Source: Flabesymbios commensalis (taxonomy: Eukaryota > Annelida > Polychaeta > Terebellida > Flabelligeridae). Taken from it: a stretch of 64,000 nt of DNA. The stretch spans positions 63,966,390 to 64,030,389 of the forward strand of contig OZ024912.1 of the NCBI GenBank assembly GCA_964017125.1, given 5' to 3'. The position numbers and the translations under genes are program-made. The notes under the pieces were generated by a model. The model saw only the letters and a list, made by a program, of their open reading frames with translations, did not search any database and was not told the origin of the DNA. Below are positions 34,998 through 46,126 of the stretch, one piece after another. The stretch's first letter is position 1; every line of letters begins with the position of its first letter.

Positions 34998-35543
34998 TCA
35001 GCCCACCTTTTAATTTGTTTTAATTAAAAAAGTTGGGCTGTTGTAATTGCATGAGGTCACGGCATCAGCATGAACATTTCCTTGTGGGCTCATTAACTTG
35101 AACAGTTTTTCATGTATCCTTCTCAAATTTATTCTGCATCTTGCTAGTAACCAGGTCTTGGACACGTTCACTCAATAATGGCAGGAAAAAAAATATATTT
35201 AAAATGACCAATTTATTACAATTTTTCACATTTTATGTTAATAATCTTGCTTTGGGGGAGCGATAAATTTAGAAGTTTTCCATGTATCCGGCTCAAATTT
35301 GTAATATGCATGTTACTCATAACCAGTTCTCGGAAAATTTCAAAAATGGCTGAAAATAATTCAAAATGGCCATTTTATTGTGATTTTTCACATTTTATGT
35401 CGACAATTTTACCTTGTGGGCACGATTTAACTCGTAAAAATTGTTCTTGCATCCTGCTCAAATTTGTACTGCATGGTGATAATAACCAGTTCTGGGACAA
35501 TTTCAGTAATGGCGGCGGGCTATTGTCGAGTGTACTCTCGTTT
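34998..35543 (-). mobile_element. Helentron/pearl-like element, ~3 units
   Basis: Begins on the + strand with the hairpin GCCCACCTTTTAATTTGTTT...AAAAAAGTTGGGC and GTTGTAATTG, ends GGCGGGCTATTGTCGAGTGT followed by ACTCTCGTTT. The three core units are more diverged than those at 27-29 kb. Confidence 0.65.
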
Positions 35544-36269
35544 CAAATGATTTTTAGTTTTAAACGATGATTAGAGGCCTGACTCCGTCGTCGACGGGCT
35601 TAGTTATCATTATACTATGTAATGCGCTATTTCTCTCTGATTTTTTATCCAATCAACTTCAAACCTTGGCACAATGATCATGAGGTACCGGTATTGTGAT
35701 TGTTTCCTATATCTTTTTTTTTTAAATCGGAATAGTTTAACTGGATTAAATCCGGATTTTAGTATCTCCAAATAGTCAGGCAGAATATTGGCAAAATTTA
35801 ACCTGACCTAGAAATGTATACAGAAGTTTATATTTTGATTGATTTGTGTGCTGCAGAGGCTAGTCATCATTTCCACCGCAAGTCCTAAAATTTCACCCAG
35901 TGACAATTTTTTTATTCACATATTTCCAAGATGGCCGCCAATAGTTAACCTCAAATCTAAAAATTGCATATCTCTTCGCATATTTGTTCAAATTTCATGA
36001 TCATGCAGACGATTTCCATCAAACCAAAAGCCATAAATACATTTATTTTTTTTTTATTTATTTATTTTTTTTTTTTTTTATTGATTAAAATGTACAATAC
36101 AAATACAAATTATGTATTATCAGTAAATAAATTGTTCATTTAAAAGCACATTCATTGAAGCCGTTGCCGACTCATTGTAAAAGAACAAAGAATCGACATC
36201 GGCCCAATGCGAGTTACTGACACAGTCATGTTCACAGAAAAAAAAACTAGTACTCAGTGAATGCGAGAC

Positions 36270-38580
36270 ACTGCCACAATACCATATCAATGTCGGGCCA
36301 TAAACGCTGGCCCGGCACAGAACTAACACCATGCCAGCGTCTCCCGTTTTCTGGCTATGTGGTATGGTATCATAGTTGACAATACATGACCCACCAGACA
36401 CAAGGCGGTGAAAGCAACGCCGGTTCAACGCCGGTCCACTATCGACGACACCGAACCAACGCCAAAGCGACACCGATTCAACACCCTGCGCCTGACGGGG
36501 AAAGAAGATAATTTTTCTGTTGGTTCAGCGTTGGTCGACACTCGACGACGCTGAACCAACGCTAAAGTAACACCTATTCAACACCCTGCGCCTGCTGTTG
36601 GTATAATGTCTGGCTACTGCCGGAAAGATGTCCAGCCACCAAATCAGGACATGGTCAACCGTCGTGCGTTTTGCCCAGCATACACAACACGCCAAAAAAG
36701 GATGCGGGGTCAGTGCTGGGCCAGCGTTTGCAGCGCTGGCCAAACACCGACCCAACAAATGGCTCGAGTCTTGTGTATGCCGTGCCACCAGTATATTATT
36801 TATTATTGTAACGCTGAATATTATGCTTGTAAAATATTGTTATTACATAATTCAAATATAATAGGGTTCAGTTGTGTATGCCTCTCTGGTCTTGAGAGCC
36901 AAGATCAAGCGTTCTAGATCTTGACCCTCGAGGCCAGCTGCCGTGACCTCACCAATATTATGGTGATATGGTGAGGTCACAATAATATTATGGTGAGGTC
37001 ACAACATTTAAAAGACACAACAACACAGCATATTACCACTCACATGCACGGATATAAAAAAAAAGTATATCACCTGATCACGGCATGCATGTGTGTTGGA
37101 ATATATAGTTATAGCTGCAGACAGATATCTTACTTATCACTCCTCCTTACATTTATGACATTTTAGAATTAATTATTGGAAGTCAAAGATCAAGGCCATT
37201 TTATGGATCTGATAAGTTTAGAAAAGACATCTGATGTGGCTCGTAACCTATTTTCTGATTACGATTATTCACGAAATCACCGGTGCTGAAAGCTTAGAAA
37301 AACATATTGGTGAAAACTGACGGCTCGATTTATGCACAACTAGAAAAGGAGTTCTGAACTCTGAGGCCCGGCTTTAGTCTGCTTGAGTGCTATAGACAAA
37401 AAAATCAGTGTATTGACCTTCCTCATGGGCCAGAATCCTAAATGTCTTCAACGTGTATTACTTCCCCCACCATTGCCGGTGCTGGCCAACATTCATTCAA
37501 TACTTGCCTACGATGTACCTGATACAGAGGATGTTGGGCCAGCGTTGCCGCCCATTGCTGATTCAATGCCGGTCAATCATCTAGGACGATGACCCAGCAC
37601 TAATCTATCACGGGTCTGTTGTAGCCTATACTTTGCGCAAACACGTGTCATTCAACCAATACTGTTGACCAATACAATACTTAAATGTTGACTCATGTAC
37701 AGTCTTCGACGCTGGCCCGTCATTGAAACAGCATTGGGTGATTGTGCCGTCTTTCTGACTGCTGCATTATGCTGGCGACCTTTAAAATCCCGGCGCCAGA
37801 AACACCAGATAACACGATACATTGGCCCCATGCTGATGTAATGCTAGGCCACCGTCTGCGACGCTGGGCCAACATTATTCCAACCAAAACCCTTTAAGCA
37901 ATTAACCACAAATGTAATCGTGAATATTATTATTTCTGAACACTTGTTAAAGACAAAAGTACTTTATTCGACATGTGACTGGTGTACAGAAATGTTTCCC
38001 ACACACAGCACCCCTCTTTCCCCTGAATAGGACACAAACTCGGGCAAAATAAACTTAATAGTACCGGTGTCATTTTGGAAGCAAATTGACGTCTTTAACA
38101 ACTGGTCTCTCTGCCCTTCCCGTGGAAAGTCAAAGGGCATTATCTGCTCACTGGTAATAATTTTCCAGAAAGTGATGGCGGCCATTTGTCAAGATGGCGA
38201 CCATTTTCAGCATGAAAATCATTTTTTATGGATAGTTTTTTCCAAACGAGTGTGATTTCAATGATCTTGGTATCCAATCCTACATTATAAGAGTTTAAAT
38301 TCAAGATGTTGGTTAGCATGAAATGTGATGTAGATCTTTGGCAGAAGCAGAATAGACTTTTGGAAGTTATTTGTGGGAAGTATCATCTCTAAACAAAATT
38401 ATGTTGAAGGGAAAACAATTTAAACGAAGAAATGCAAATATTTATAGGTATATATTGTGGAAAAGCAACACAAATGGAACATTGGCCCGATTCCCGAATA
38501 TCAGTGAGCATAGTGTTGGTACGACGCCGATCCACCATCTCCAGATGCTGGCCCGGCGTCAAACAAACGATTGTGCAGTA
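36270..38580. repeat. Cluster of worn palindromic AGCAAACAC-family MITEs
   Basis: At least seven degenerate copies lie at about 36280-36357, 36390-36500, 36515-36603, 36650-36770, 37483-37600, 37665-37755, 37810-37885 and 38475-38570. Each is recognised by a central TCGACGACGCTGRCC or CGTCTGCGACGCTGGGCC block flanked by AACRYTGGTYCAACG-type arms. The copies at 36.4-36.6 kb share the unusual end AACACCCTGCGCCTG and may form one nested pair. Confidence 0.65.
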
Positions 38581-38777
38581 GAAAACATTAGACCAGTTAT
38601 TATGCTATCTGTATCTGACCCACTTCCTCAGCGATCGCATGACCTGCAATAGGAACAAGGCGTTGGATCAACCCCGGGTCAATGCTTACAAATTCGTCTT
38701 TCATTTCTACATATATTTTAACCTTCTTTGGACTGACAGCCCGGAATGACCGAGCTGTCAAAGGGACGCAGTCTTAA

Positions 38778-38998
38778 AGGGACATGCCCAGGTCTGATAT
38801 CATCAAAAAATCGGTGATTTTATTTTGGCTTCTTAATATGACCATATGATGTAAACATGTCCATAGACTAGAGCTGCAAAAGTTCTTAAATTTTTGTGCT
38901 GCGCACTTACCATTTAGGCTAGATATAGAGACAAAATACCGGTATTTCTTATTTTTGACATGGTTGTCAATAATTAGATATCAGGAATTTGAAATCAT
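38778..38998. mobile_element. Half copy of the TTAA hairpin MITE
   Basis: TTAA at 38774-38777 is followed by AGGGACATGCCCAGG and the left arm (CATCAAAAAATCGGTGATTT, TATGACCATATGATGTAAAC, TTAGGCTAGATATAGAGAC), with the return arm missing after TTGTCAATAATTAGATATCA. Confidence 0.75.
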
Positions 38999-39248
38999 GT
39001 CTAAGTATAGAGGAAGGGTTGAGAGGCATGGTCAAGTAGAGGGAGGGGATTGAGGGCCATGTTCAAGGGAGGGGTGATGGATTAGAGTTGTGTTCAAGCT
39101 GGGAGGAGGGCGGAAAGTCATGTTCAAGCTGACGTTGATCAAGAATCATATTTCAGCAGGAGGGGGGGGGGGATAAGAGTTATGTTCAAGGGTTGAGAAG
39201 CAAGTCATGTAGAAGCTGAAGGATGGCCAGGATAGATATTCGACTTAA

Positions 39249-39498
39249 CCCTTTCAAGCCTGAATTTACCATTGTCATCTTCATCCACTACAAGCCGCGA
39301 ATTGCTGTCGCAATTCTCGACTTGTAGTGGATGAAGATGATTTAAAGTGGGTGGAAAATTGAAGAAAATTGCCATGTAGGCCTATTGGTAAACCAGTTTC
39401 ATGGAAATTTTCATTCTAAAACGACTAGTTGTAAGACAATTAAGTGTGTTTTCAGGGATGTAAAATGATGCTTTAATGCATCGTGAGGGCTTAAAGGG
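39249..39498. mobile_element. piggyBac-like MITE with internal hairpin
   Basis: TTAA|CCCTTTCAAGCCTG at left and GGGCTTAAAGGG|TTAA at right. Inside, CATCTTCATCCACTACAAG and its inverse CTTGTAGTGGATGAAGATG form a strong stem near 39276-39342. Confidence 0.75.
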
Positions 39499-39558
39499 TT
39501 AAAGGGGAGTTTACAGGTGAAGGGTATATGGTAAAACTGGGAAGGGAGGTGATGTTTA

Positions 39559-39820
39559 AAGCGACACAATCAGGCTAAATTCATCAAAAAATCTGTATTT
39601 TTTATTTTGGCTTCTTAATATGACCATATGATGTAAACAAGTCCATAGACTAGAGCTGCAAAGTTTTCAATTTTTGTGTAGCGCATTTACCAGTTAAGCG
39701 AGATCTAAAGACAAAATTCCGTATTTCTTATTTTGGTCATGCATGTCCGAAATAAAAAATTGGGAATTTCGTCGTTATATCTCGCTTAACTGGTAAATGC
39801 TCAATACAAAAAAACTTCAG
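39559..39820. mobile_element. Diverged partial copy of the TTAA hairpin MITE
   Basis: TTAA at 39555-39558, then AGCGACACAATCAGG and both arms around CCAGTTAAGCGAGATCTAAA / TATATCTCGCTTAACTGG. The right terminus is lost where a CTAGACCATTAC-family unit begins. Confidence 0.65.
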
Positions 39821-40419
39821 CAGCTCTGAAAAATTTCAAGTTGATCAAATTAAAAATTGTGATTAGCGGACATTATTTACATGCCTGATATCTGGTAAAC
39901 CGTGCTAGATAGCTAGACTATAACTATAAAACAAAAATGTACGTTTCACGGAGGGATAATGTTCTGAAAAAATTCAACTCGATCAAATTAAAAATGACAG
40001 ACTTTCAGCCATTTAATATTGATATTAATAATATCTGACCAACCGTCTAGACTGACTTATTCTTAATATTAGGACTATTTGTCATGAGTCTTGGATTTTT
40101 GACCCACGAATAAGTGAATAAGAAAAAATCGCTTACAGCAAATTCTAATTCAGGCGGTAGCGCTTGTACTTAGGTGATCTTGGTTTAATTTATTTGCTGC
40201 TTGATTCAATCGAGGTTAAACGAATAAAACGTCAAAAACATACAAACATACACTTACTGTTAAACGCTTTATTCCATAAAATATAATACGGTCACTTACA
40301 TTGGAAAATGAGACAAAATACGTCCATGTCACATTAAAACAGTTTACTATGGGAACCTAACCCAACATAGCCAATAATGGGCAACAGTATAAACCACCTA
40401 AGCTATAATATCTCTTTAA

Positions 40420-40639
40420 CCCTTTAACCGCCGGTGCCGCATATATTCAAGTTTCCATTAGCACATTAAATACCACATTTTAAATATGTTAAAGATAAAA
40501 TGTGACATTAACCATCAAGATTTGAAAAGAGTTGACCTCAATTTTGTCAAATCTGAATAATTGTCACTCACTTGAGGTGACGCGATCCACAACTTCAAGT
40601 GGGGGGAAATTCAAATTGAATAATTTGCCGGTTAAAGGG
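40420..40639. mobile_element. piggyBac-like MITE, TTAA-flanked
   Basis: TTAA|CCCTTTAACCGCCGG at left and GCCGGTTAAAGGG|TTAA at right, 220 bp, no coding content. An additional inverted pair (CACTCACTTGAGGTGACGCG / CACAACTTCAAGTGGGG) lies inside. Confidence 0.8.
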
Positions 40640-41964
40640 TTAAATAATCTACATCTGTGTTATTCCACAAACAGGGTATGTATGCTATCTAAAATTTAAT
40701 GTAGACATAACACACAATTTCACAACCTCACCAGAAATTCAACAGAGTTTTCTTAAGATTGCTATATGTAAACTTAAAATTAAAGGAGTATTTTTTTAAT
40801 GATATATACAATAAATGATTAAACAGATCGCAACATGCAGGTAATTTAAGCAAAACCCTCCGCGCATGCACCACACAGCTTTGCGTTTTCGCAACAGAAA
40901 TTTGATTTGTATAAAATCAACATTTCAAAAACAATTTTCAACAAAGGTTATAATATGAAATTACTCTGCAATAGTAGATGCCAAGGTGCGCATTCTTTAT
41001 TTTACATCATGATCAAAATAGGCCTAGTGCTAGCTCGTTGTGGCGATACAAAATGAATATTTTTTTACAAAGGAATAGAACAATAAACAAATTATTAAAA
41101 AGCCAACATTATTATTCTAAATTCACGTCTAAAGAAATCTTTGACTAGTTTGTCATGCTCTAAACTACAGAGCTTATTTTCAGCTTATAAACTCGAGTTC
41201 CGGTTAAGGTGAAAACCCGTCAGCCAGCGAGCTCGCAACGTGTAGTCAATAGGGTCCACACAGAGTCGAGGTCGTGTATCGTAACGATCTGCTGCGTTAG
41301 AAATGAAAAAAAAAGAATTAAATTATAAGATGATTTACTGAAATACTGTTACTGGCATAAAATCTTTAAAAAGACTGATGTAGGTGATGCCGTCCGGTTT
41401 TGATATTAACAGTTAATCACCTTTGCAAAAACATGTTTCCTTATGAAGTTTGAATAATCAAAAAAAATTGGCAACACCTATACCACTCTGCCTTTGAACG
41501 AAGAACTTCTACAATTAAAATGCACAACTTCATCAACCTCTCAATATTCTGTACTGTATTTTGCACTTACGGCCTCAACACAATGTTTCTACTGACCATA
41601 GTACATGTATATTTTCATATATTCTCTAAAATAACATAACAGGATACTGTATTTTTTTCTTGACAACAAAAAGCGAAAAGAAAAAGACCACGTCATTTCT
41701 TAATATCACAACAATATAATGAATGTACGACAGCTGCATTATAGTTTTATAAATGATAACAAAAATGATGTATAATAACATAAGCAACTGAGCATAAAGT
41801 TTTCTAAATGATAACAAAAATAATGTATAATATTAGAGGCAACTAAGCATACAGTTCTCATCAAATATAAAAAAATAATATCAACCCTTTCAGAGCGGGA
41901 ACCGTCGTTATAAATTAGAATCTGATGTCAGATGTATAAAGATGTCCCCCACTAGAAGAATCAA

Positions 41965-42218
41965 CCCTTAGAGCACTGATGTCGACTGCAGTTGACATGC
42001 TGTGTTTTATTAGCATCTATATAACCCCTGATAACGAGCTGTTCACAGTAAAATATGCCTTCAATCTTGAAACATTGCTATGTATTGGGACCTGAATTTC
42101 ACAAATTACGGAAATCGGTAGCGAGACACAAATTCAAGTGACTGAAAATTTAAATTGAATAGGTTGAAAAACTGTTTCATCTCCATGGCTTACACAAACT
42201 ATTCCAGCGTTGTAAGGG
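41965..42218. mobile_element. piggyBac-like MITE (CCCTTAGAGCACTG end)
   Basis: TCAA|CCCTTAGAGCACTGATGTC at left and CCAGCGTTGTAAGGG|TTAA at right. One flanking tetranucleotide has changed from TTAA. Related ends occur at about 12630, 48725 (inverted), 49154 and 54177, and a hydrophobic-free interior with GTAGCGAGACACAA marks the family. Confidence 0.65.
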
Positions 42219-42385
42219 TTAAATATCATATGGTTAAGGTCTACACAATGACGATGTAATCATAACAAGACGAGATAAAACAATTACAATTTCGCTTGAC
42301 AAAGTAAAAAGGTCTGCTAAACAAATTATTGCAATAGGCTTTGTAGTGTAAAGTAACACGACAATGGAATGAATATCTATAAAAA

Positions 42386-42781
42386 TGATTCACATTAAAT
42401 TCATCAACCAGGATAATTGAATTTCACGGATTTCTCAGTCAATTCTCAACTAATTTTCATGAAATCGTACACACACTACTTTCCATTGATGTCATGACTA
42501 CCCTGAAAATTTCGCGAAGTTTCGATACGTATTTTAGAAGTTAGACCATTTGACATGTAATAAAATTCTAAGACGAAGCTAATTGCTTTTTAGAGGGCAA
42601 CATTTTTATTTATTCACTACATGTCAAATGGTCTAACTTCCTAAATACTTATCAAAACTTCGCGAAACTGTCAGGGTAGTCACGACATGAATGGAAAATA
42701 GTGTGTGAAATTTCATTAAAATCGGTTGAGAATTGACAGAGAAATCGGCGAAATTCATTCACCACGGTTAATGTGAATCCG
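42386..42781. mobile_element. ~395 bp hairpin MITE
   Basis: The left arm TGATTCACATTAAATTCATC ... CGAAGTTTCGATACGTATTT ... AGTTAGACCATTTGACATGT returns inverted as ACATGTCAAATGGTCTAACT ... AACTTCGCGAAAC ... GTTAATGTGAATCCG. The arms are diverged at roughly one base in ten by eye. The loop is near 42570-42610. Confidence 0.75.
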
Positions 42782-45009
42782 ACTAAAGTTCATTTTTGTC
42801 ACAACCACTACTTAATATTATCATAGACATCAATTGATCCAATTTAATAAGTAAATATGCTTCATAGATGTAATAAGTAATTCTGAATAATTTATTTGTG
42901 TTTAATGAGCATATTATATGATATATGAAGTAAAACCGTTTTCATTTCAATATAATTTCTCTATCTTGAAAAGGGACTATATTGGTATATATAGCTTGAT
43001 ACGACAAAGATAGTTTGTTTGTTTTTAAATGGTGAGCTTCCTACTTCATCAGACCGATTGAGAGCAAAAGAGTCTTCATCATCGGCAATGAGATTAACGT
43101 CGCTTATACACAGAATCATTCAGATACTAATATTGGCATAATTTATGGAAATCACAACAGACTACATGTATACATCGTCGCCTCGGAGCTAAAGGATCCT
43201 ATCTGACACTCGTTTGGGATGCGGCTTGCAAGTTTTTCTGAAATTCAAAAGCCTTGTAATAGAAGCTAGGTATATTTTCAAAGTTTGGGGCGTCATTTTT
43301 AAACAGGGTGTGGTTACTAGCAGGCCAGTTACTAACCATACTTATCTGTAATTATTATACACTATCATTGTCAGGCAATCTGGTACATACGGGATATCAT
43401 TTATAAAGATAAAATCAGTCAGCAGTTCATACACAAAGTTTCAATAAGAATAGGTTGTTAGCTGTATATTTTTTAAGCAAATAAATTTTCTAATTTTAAA
43501 AGCGATTTAAAATGTGTTTGGCACCACCTACCTCACATGTATAACCACATGTATATTATGAAAAAATCAAGTGATTGTGAGGGTAACCATACTAATACTG
43601 ATTGTGTAGTGAAAAGTTTGCCCATGCGATTTTTTTTCATTCTTCAAACCACAAAAGTTTAAAGCCATCAATATTTCCTGGTTTACAGTATGCAATTTAT
43701 AAAAGAACTACAATCAAATAAATTCAATGAATATATTATAGCTTCTTTTCAAGTGAAGAATTTCACCAGCCTCAATACATTTTACCCAGGTAAGTATTTT
43801 AGAAATATTGATGTTCCTATATTCCGGATGGCAGACCAATAGAGACAAATCAGTGCGTTTTATATACATCACTTCATATTCTCCAACAGTCTAAGCAGTA
43901 CAAGAAGTTGCTGTAACTAACAATATATTTTTTTCATAATAAAATTTGTAAAGAAATATATTTTACCATGTTTACGAAAGGAAACATAAAAAAATAGATG
44001 AACATTACATTTTCAATAAAAATATTAAAGTCTCCACTCTCCATGATCAGAAAGTGATATACATTGCAATGTACAGTATGTATAAAGATGGTGCACATGG
44101 GTTAAAAAAACGAATCGAACAAACGGCGAATCGCCTCTTCTTAGGGTCCAAACATCGAGGATCGCAGTTTATAAATAGTCATAGTGTAAAAAACGAACCT
44201 TAAAAAATTATATCTATTTTTATCTATATTTATATCATTTGTCCCTTACAAAGAGTGAATAGCGAGGCCAAAAAGGGTAAAAATTGAAGTGGGAAGAATC
44301 CATAATTTCCAGGACCCATGTGCACCCTCTATATACAATATACAGTGCTTTAGAGATGGGATATGTAGGCCCAATATGCATACATGTAGCTTGGCAACCA
44401 GAAAAATTGAAATTATGCAGCAATATTTATAGATAAAATTAGATAAAGGTGATGTGTTTATTAAAATAAGTAATGTAAATATTTATAATTCAACAGCGTT
44501 TACCTAGAACTGTTGAATAATAAAAATAACAAAAAAATAGGTATAACTAGAACAAACAAAAAATTCAACCCATGGTAAAATCATAACAATGTAAAGTATA
44601 TCTGTACATAATGTAAATTGTCATTATAGTATTATGCATATTATTATTGTCTGGCATGTAAAGGAATCTGGCCAGATATGTATAATATATATACTTAATG
44701 AAGCATTACACTCATCCTGCTGTCTTCTGTTAGTAGATACATGGGATAAAAAACAATATTTATAGAAAGAATACCTTGAAAACGTCATGATAATGCATTT
44801 CTAAATAAGGACATCAATTACACTGAAACATGATATATTTTAAATTTTTTATGTTTTAATTGAAGTGAGCATACAATGTGCAGCCACACTTGAGATAAAC
44901 ATAAGTTTCCTAATGATTTGCAACGCTTGGTGACATGTAAATCCTTCTTGTTCCTTCCCACGTGGTCACCTGTCTAAGATTTTAGTGAATCAATTAATAA
45001 ATAAATGAA

Positions 45010-45786
45010 AACAAGAGCACACCCAACAATAGCCCGCCGCCATTATTGAACTTTGAAGTTATTGCGCCCACAAGGTCAAATTATTGATGTGAAATGCAAA
45101 AAATCCCAAGAAATCAGCCACTTTGGTTTTATTATCAGCCGTTATCAAACTTTTTGAAGAACTGGTCATTAGTAACATGCATAACAAAATTTGGAAGGAT
45201 CCATGAAAACTTTTTAATTTAACAAGGGCAAATTATTGATGCAAAAAATCTCAATTAATCGGCCATTTTGCATTTTTGTTCACCAATTATTGAACTTCTC
45301 CGAGAACTGCTTATAAGTAACATGCATAACAAATTTGAACAGGAAACATAAAAAAAAAATTTCATGTAAATCGCCCACAAGGTCAAATTATTGATGTAAA
45401 ATGAGAAAAATCACAATAAATCAGCCATTTTGACTTTTTTTACAGCTGTTATCGAAACTGTCCGAGAACTGGTCATTAGTAATATACATAACAAATTTGG
45501 GAAGGATACTTGAAAACCTTTTCATGTTAATGCGCCCACAAGTTCAAATTATTGACGTAAAATGCAAAAAATCTCAATAAATCGGCCATTTTGAAAAAAA
45601 ATTCAGCTATTATCAAACCAGTCCAAGAACTAGTCATTTGTAACATGCGTAATAAATTTGGGCAGGTACATGAAAAACTTTTCAAGTTATTGTGCCCACA
45701 AACAAATGTTGATGCAGATGCCAACGCCACCGCCGCCGAACTTTATCGCAATAGCCCACCTTTTTTAATTAAAAGGCGGGATAAAA
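45010..45786 (+). mobile_element. Helentron/pearl-like element, ~4 units, both ends present
   Basis: Starts AACAAGAGCACACCCAACAA followed by TAGCCCGCCGCCATTATTGA. It contains about four core units (GTCAAATTATTGATGTAAAA, ATAAATCGGCCATTTTG, GAACTGGTCATTAGTAACAT), then GCCGCCGAACTTTATCGCAA, TAGCCCACC and the hairpin ending GGCGGGATAAAAATG. It lies about 125 bp beyond the stop codon of the SLC16 gene, so it may be transcribed in its 3' UTR. Confidence 0.75.
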
Positions 45787-45911
45787 ATGAATGAATGGAT
45801 GGGTGAACAAATTAATAAATGTTTTGAGTCACATTTGTAAAGCAGCACAACAGGCAACTACAGGGGGCTTCTAATAAGCCACTGACACTATCCACCAAAT
45901 ATATTTGTCTG

Positions 45912-46126
45912 TTACACATCTACTGAAGATTTCCTTTCATCACTTAATGTCCTTTTTTTGTCAGATGTGGAATCTAATTGTAGTTTAGCTTCCCTCTGAC
46001 GATCTCTCATATCTTTGTACTCATTCGTACACAAAACAAAGAAATACAGAACACTTCCAAGGGTCAATATCAATCCCATGACAAAGAATGGCACAGTGTA
46101 GTTTCCTGTACTGTCAAACATCAATC
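45912..46126 (-). CDS. SLC16-like terminal coding exon 7
   Basis: Acceptor TTTCTTTGTAG. Encodes LMFDSTGNYTVPFFVMGLIL, TLGSVLYFFVLCTNEY (last membrane segment) and a charged cytoplasmic tail ending ERKSSVDV before the stop. Confidence 0.95.

Larger units (their letters stand above)
40700..45009. other. AT-rich stretch, possibly including transporter 3' UTR
   Basis: No coding exon was recognised. It contains the MITEs at 41965-42218 and 42386-42781 and otherwise AT-rich sequence with few recognisable repeats. It lies downstream of the SLC16 stop on the - strand. No convincing - strand AATAAA signal exists between 45912 and the element at 45786, so the 3' UTR may run through that element into this region. 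A - strand AATAAA (TTTATT on +) at 40268-40273 is one candidate end. This is inference. Confidence 0.3.

Noticed and set aside
36120-36917. Several open frames of 77-117 codons on both strands
   Set aside because: They coincide with GC-richer palindromic MITE copies; both strands open because the repeat is palindromic.
37964-38255. Overlapping frames around 38.0-38.25 kb considered as an exon
   Set aside because: No family similarity seen, no consistent splice sites, and ATGGCGGCCA-type words shared with dispersed repeats.
45787-45911. Poly(A) signal of the SLC16 gene directly after the stop
   Set aside because: No AATAAA on the - strand in this interval; an ATTAAA inside the adjacent element's hairpin is too weak a basis.
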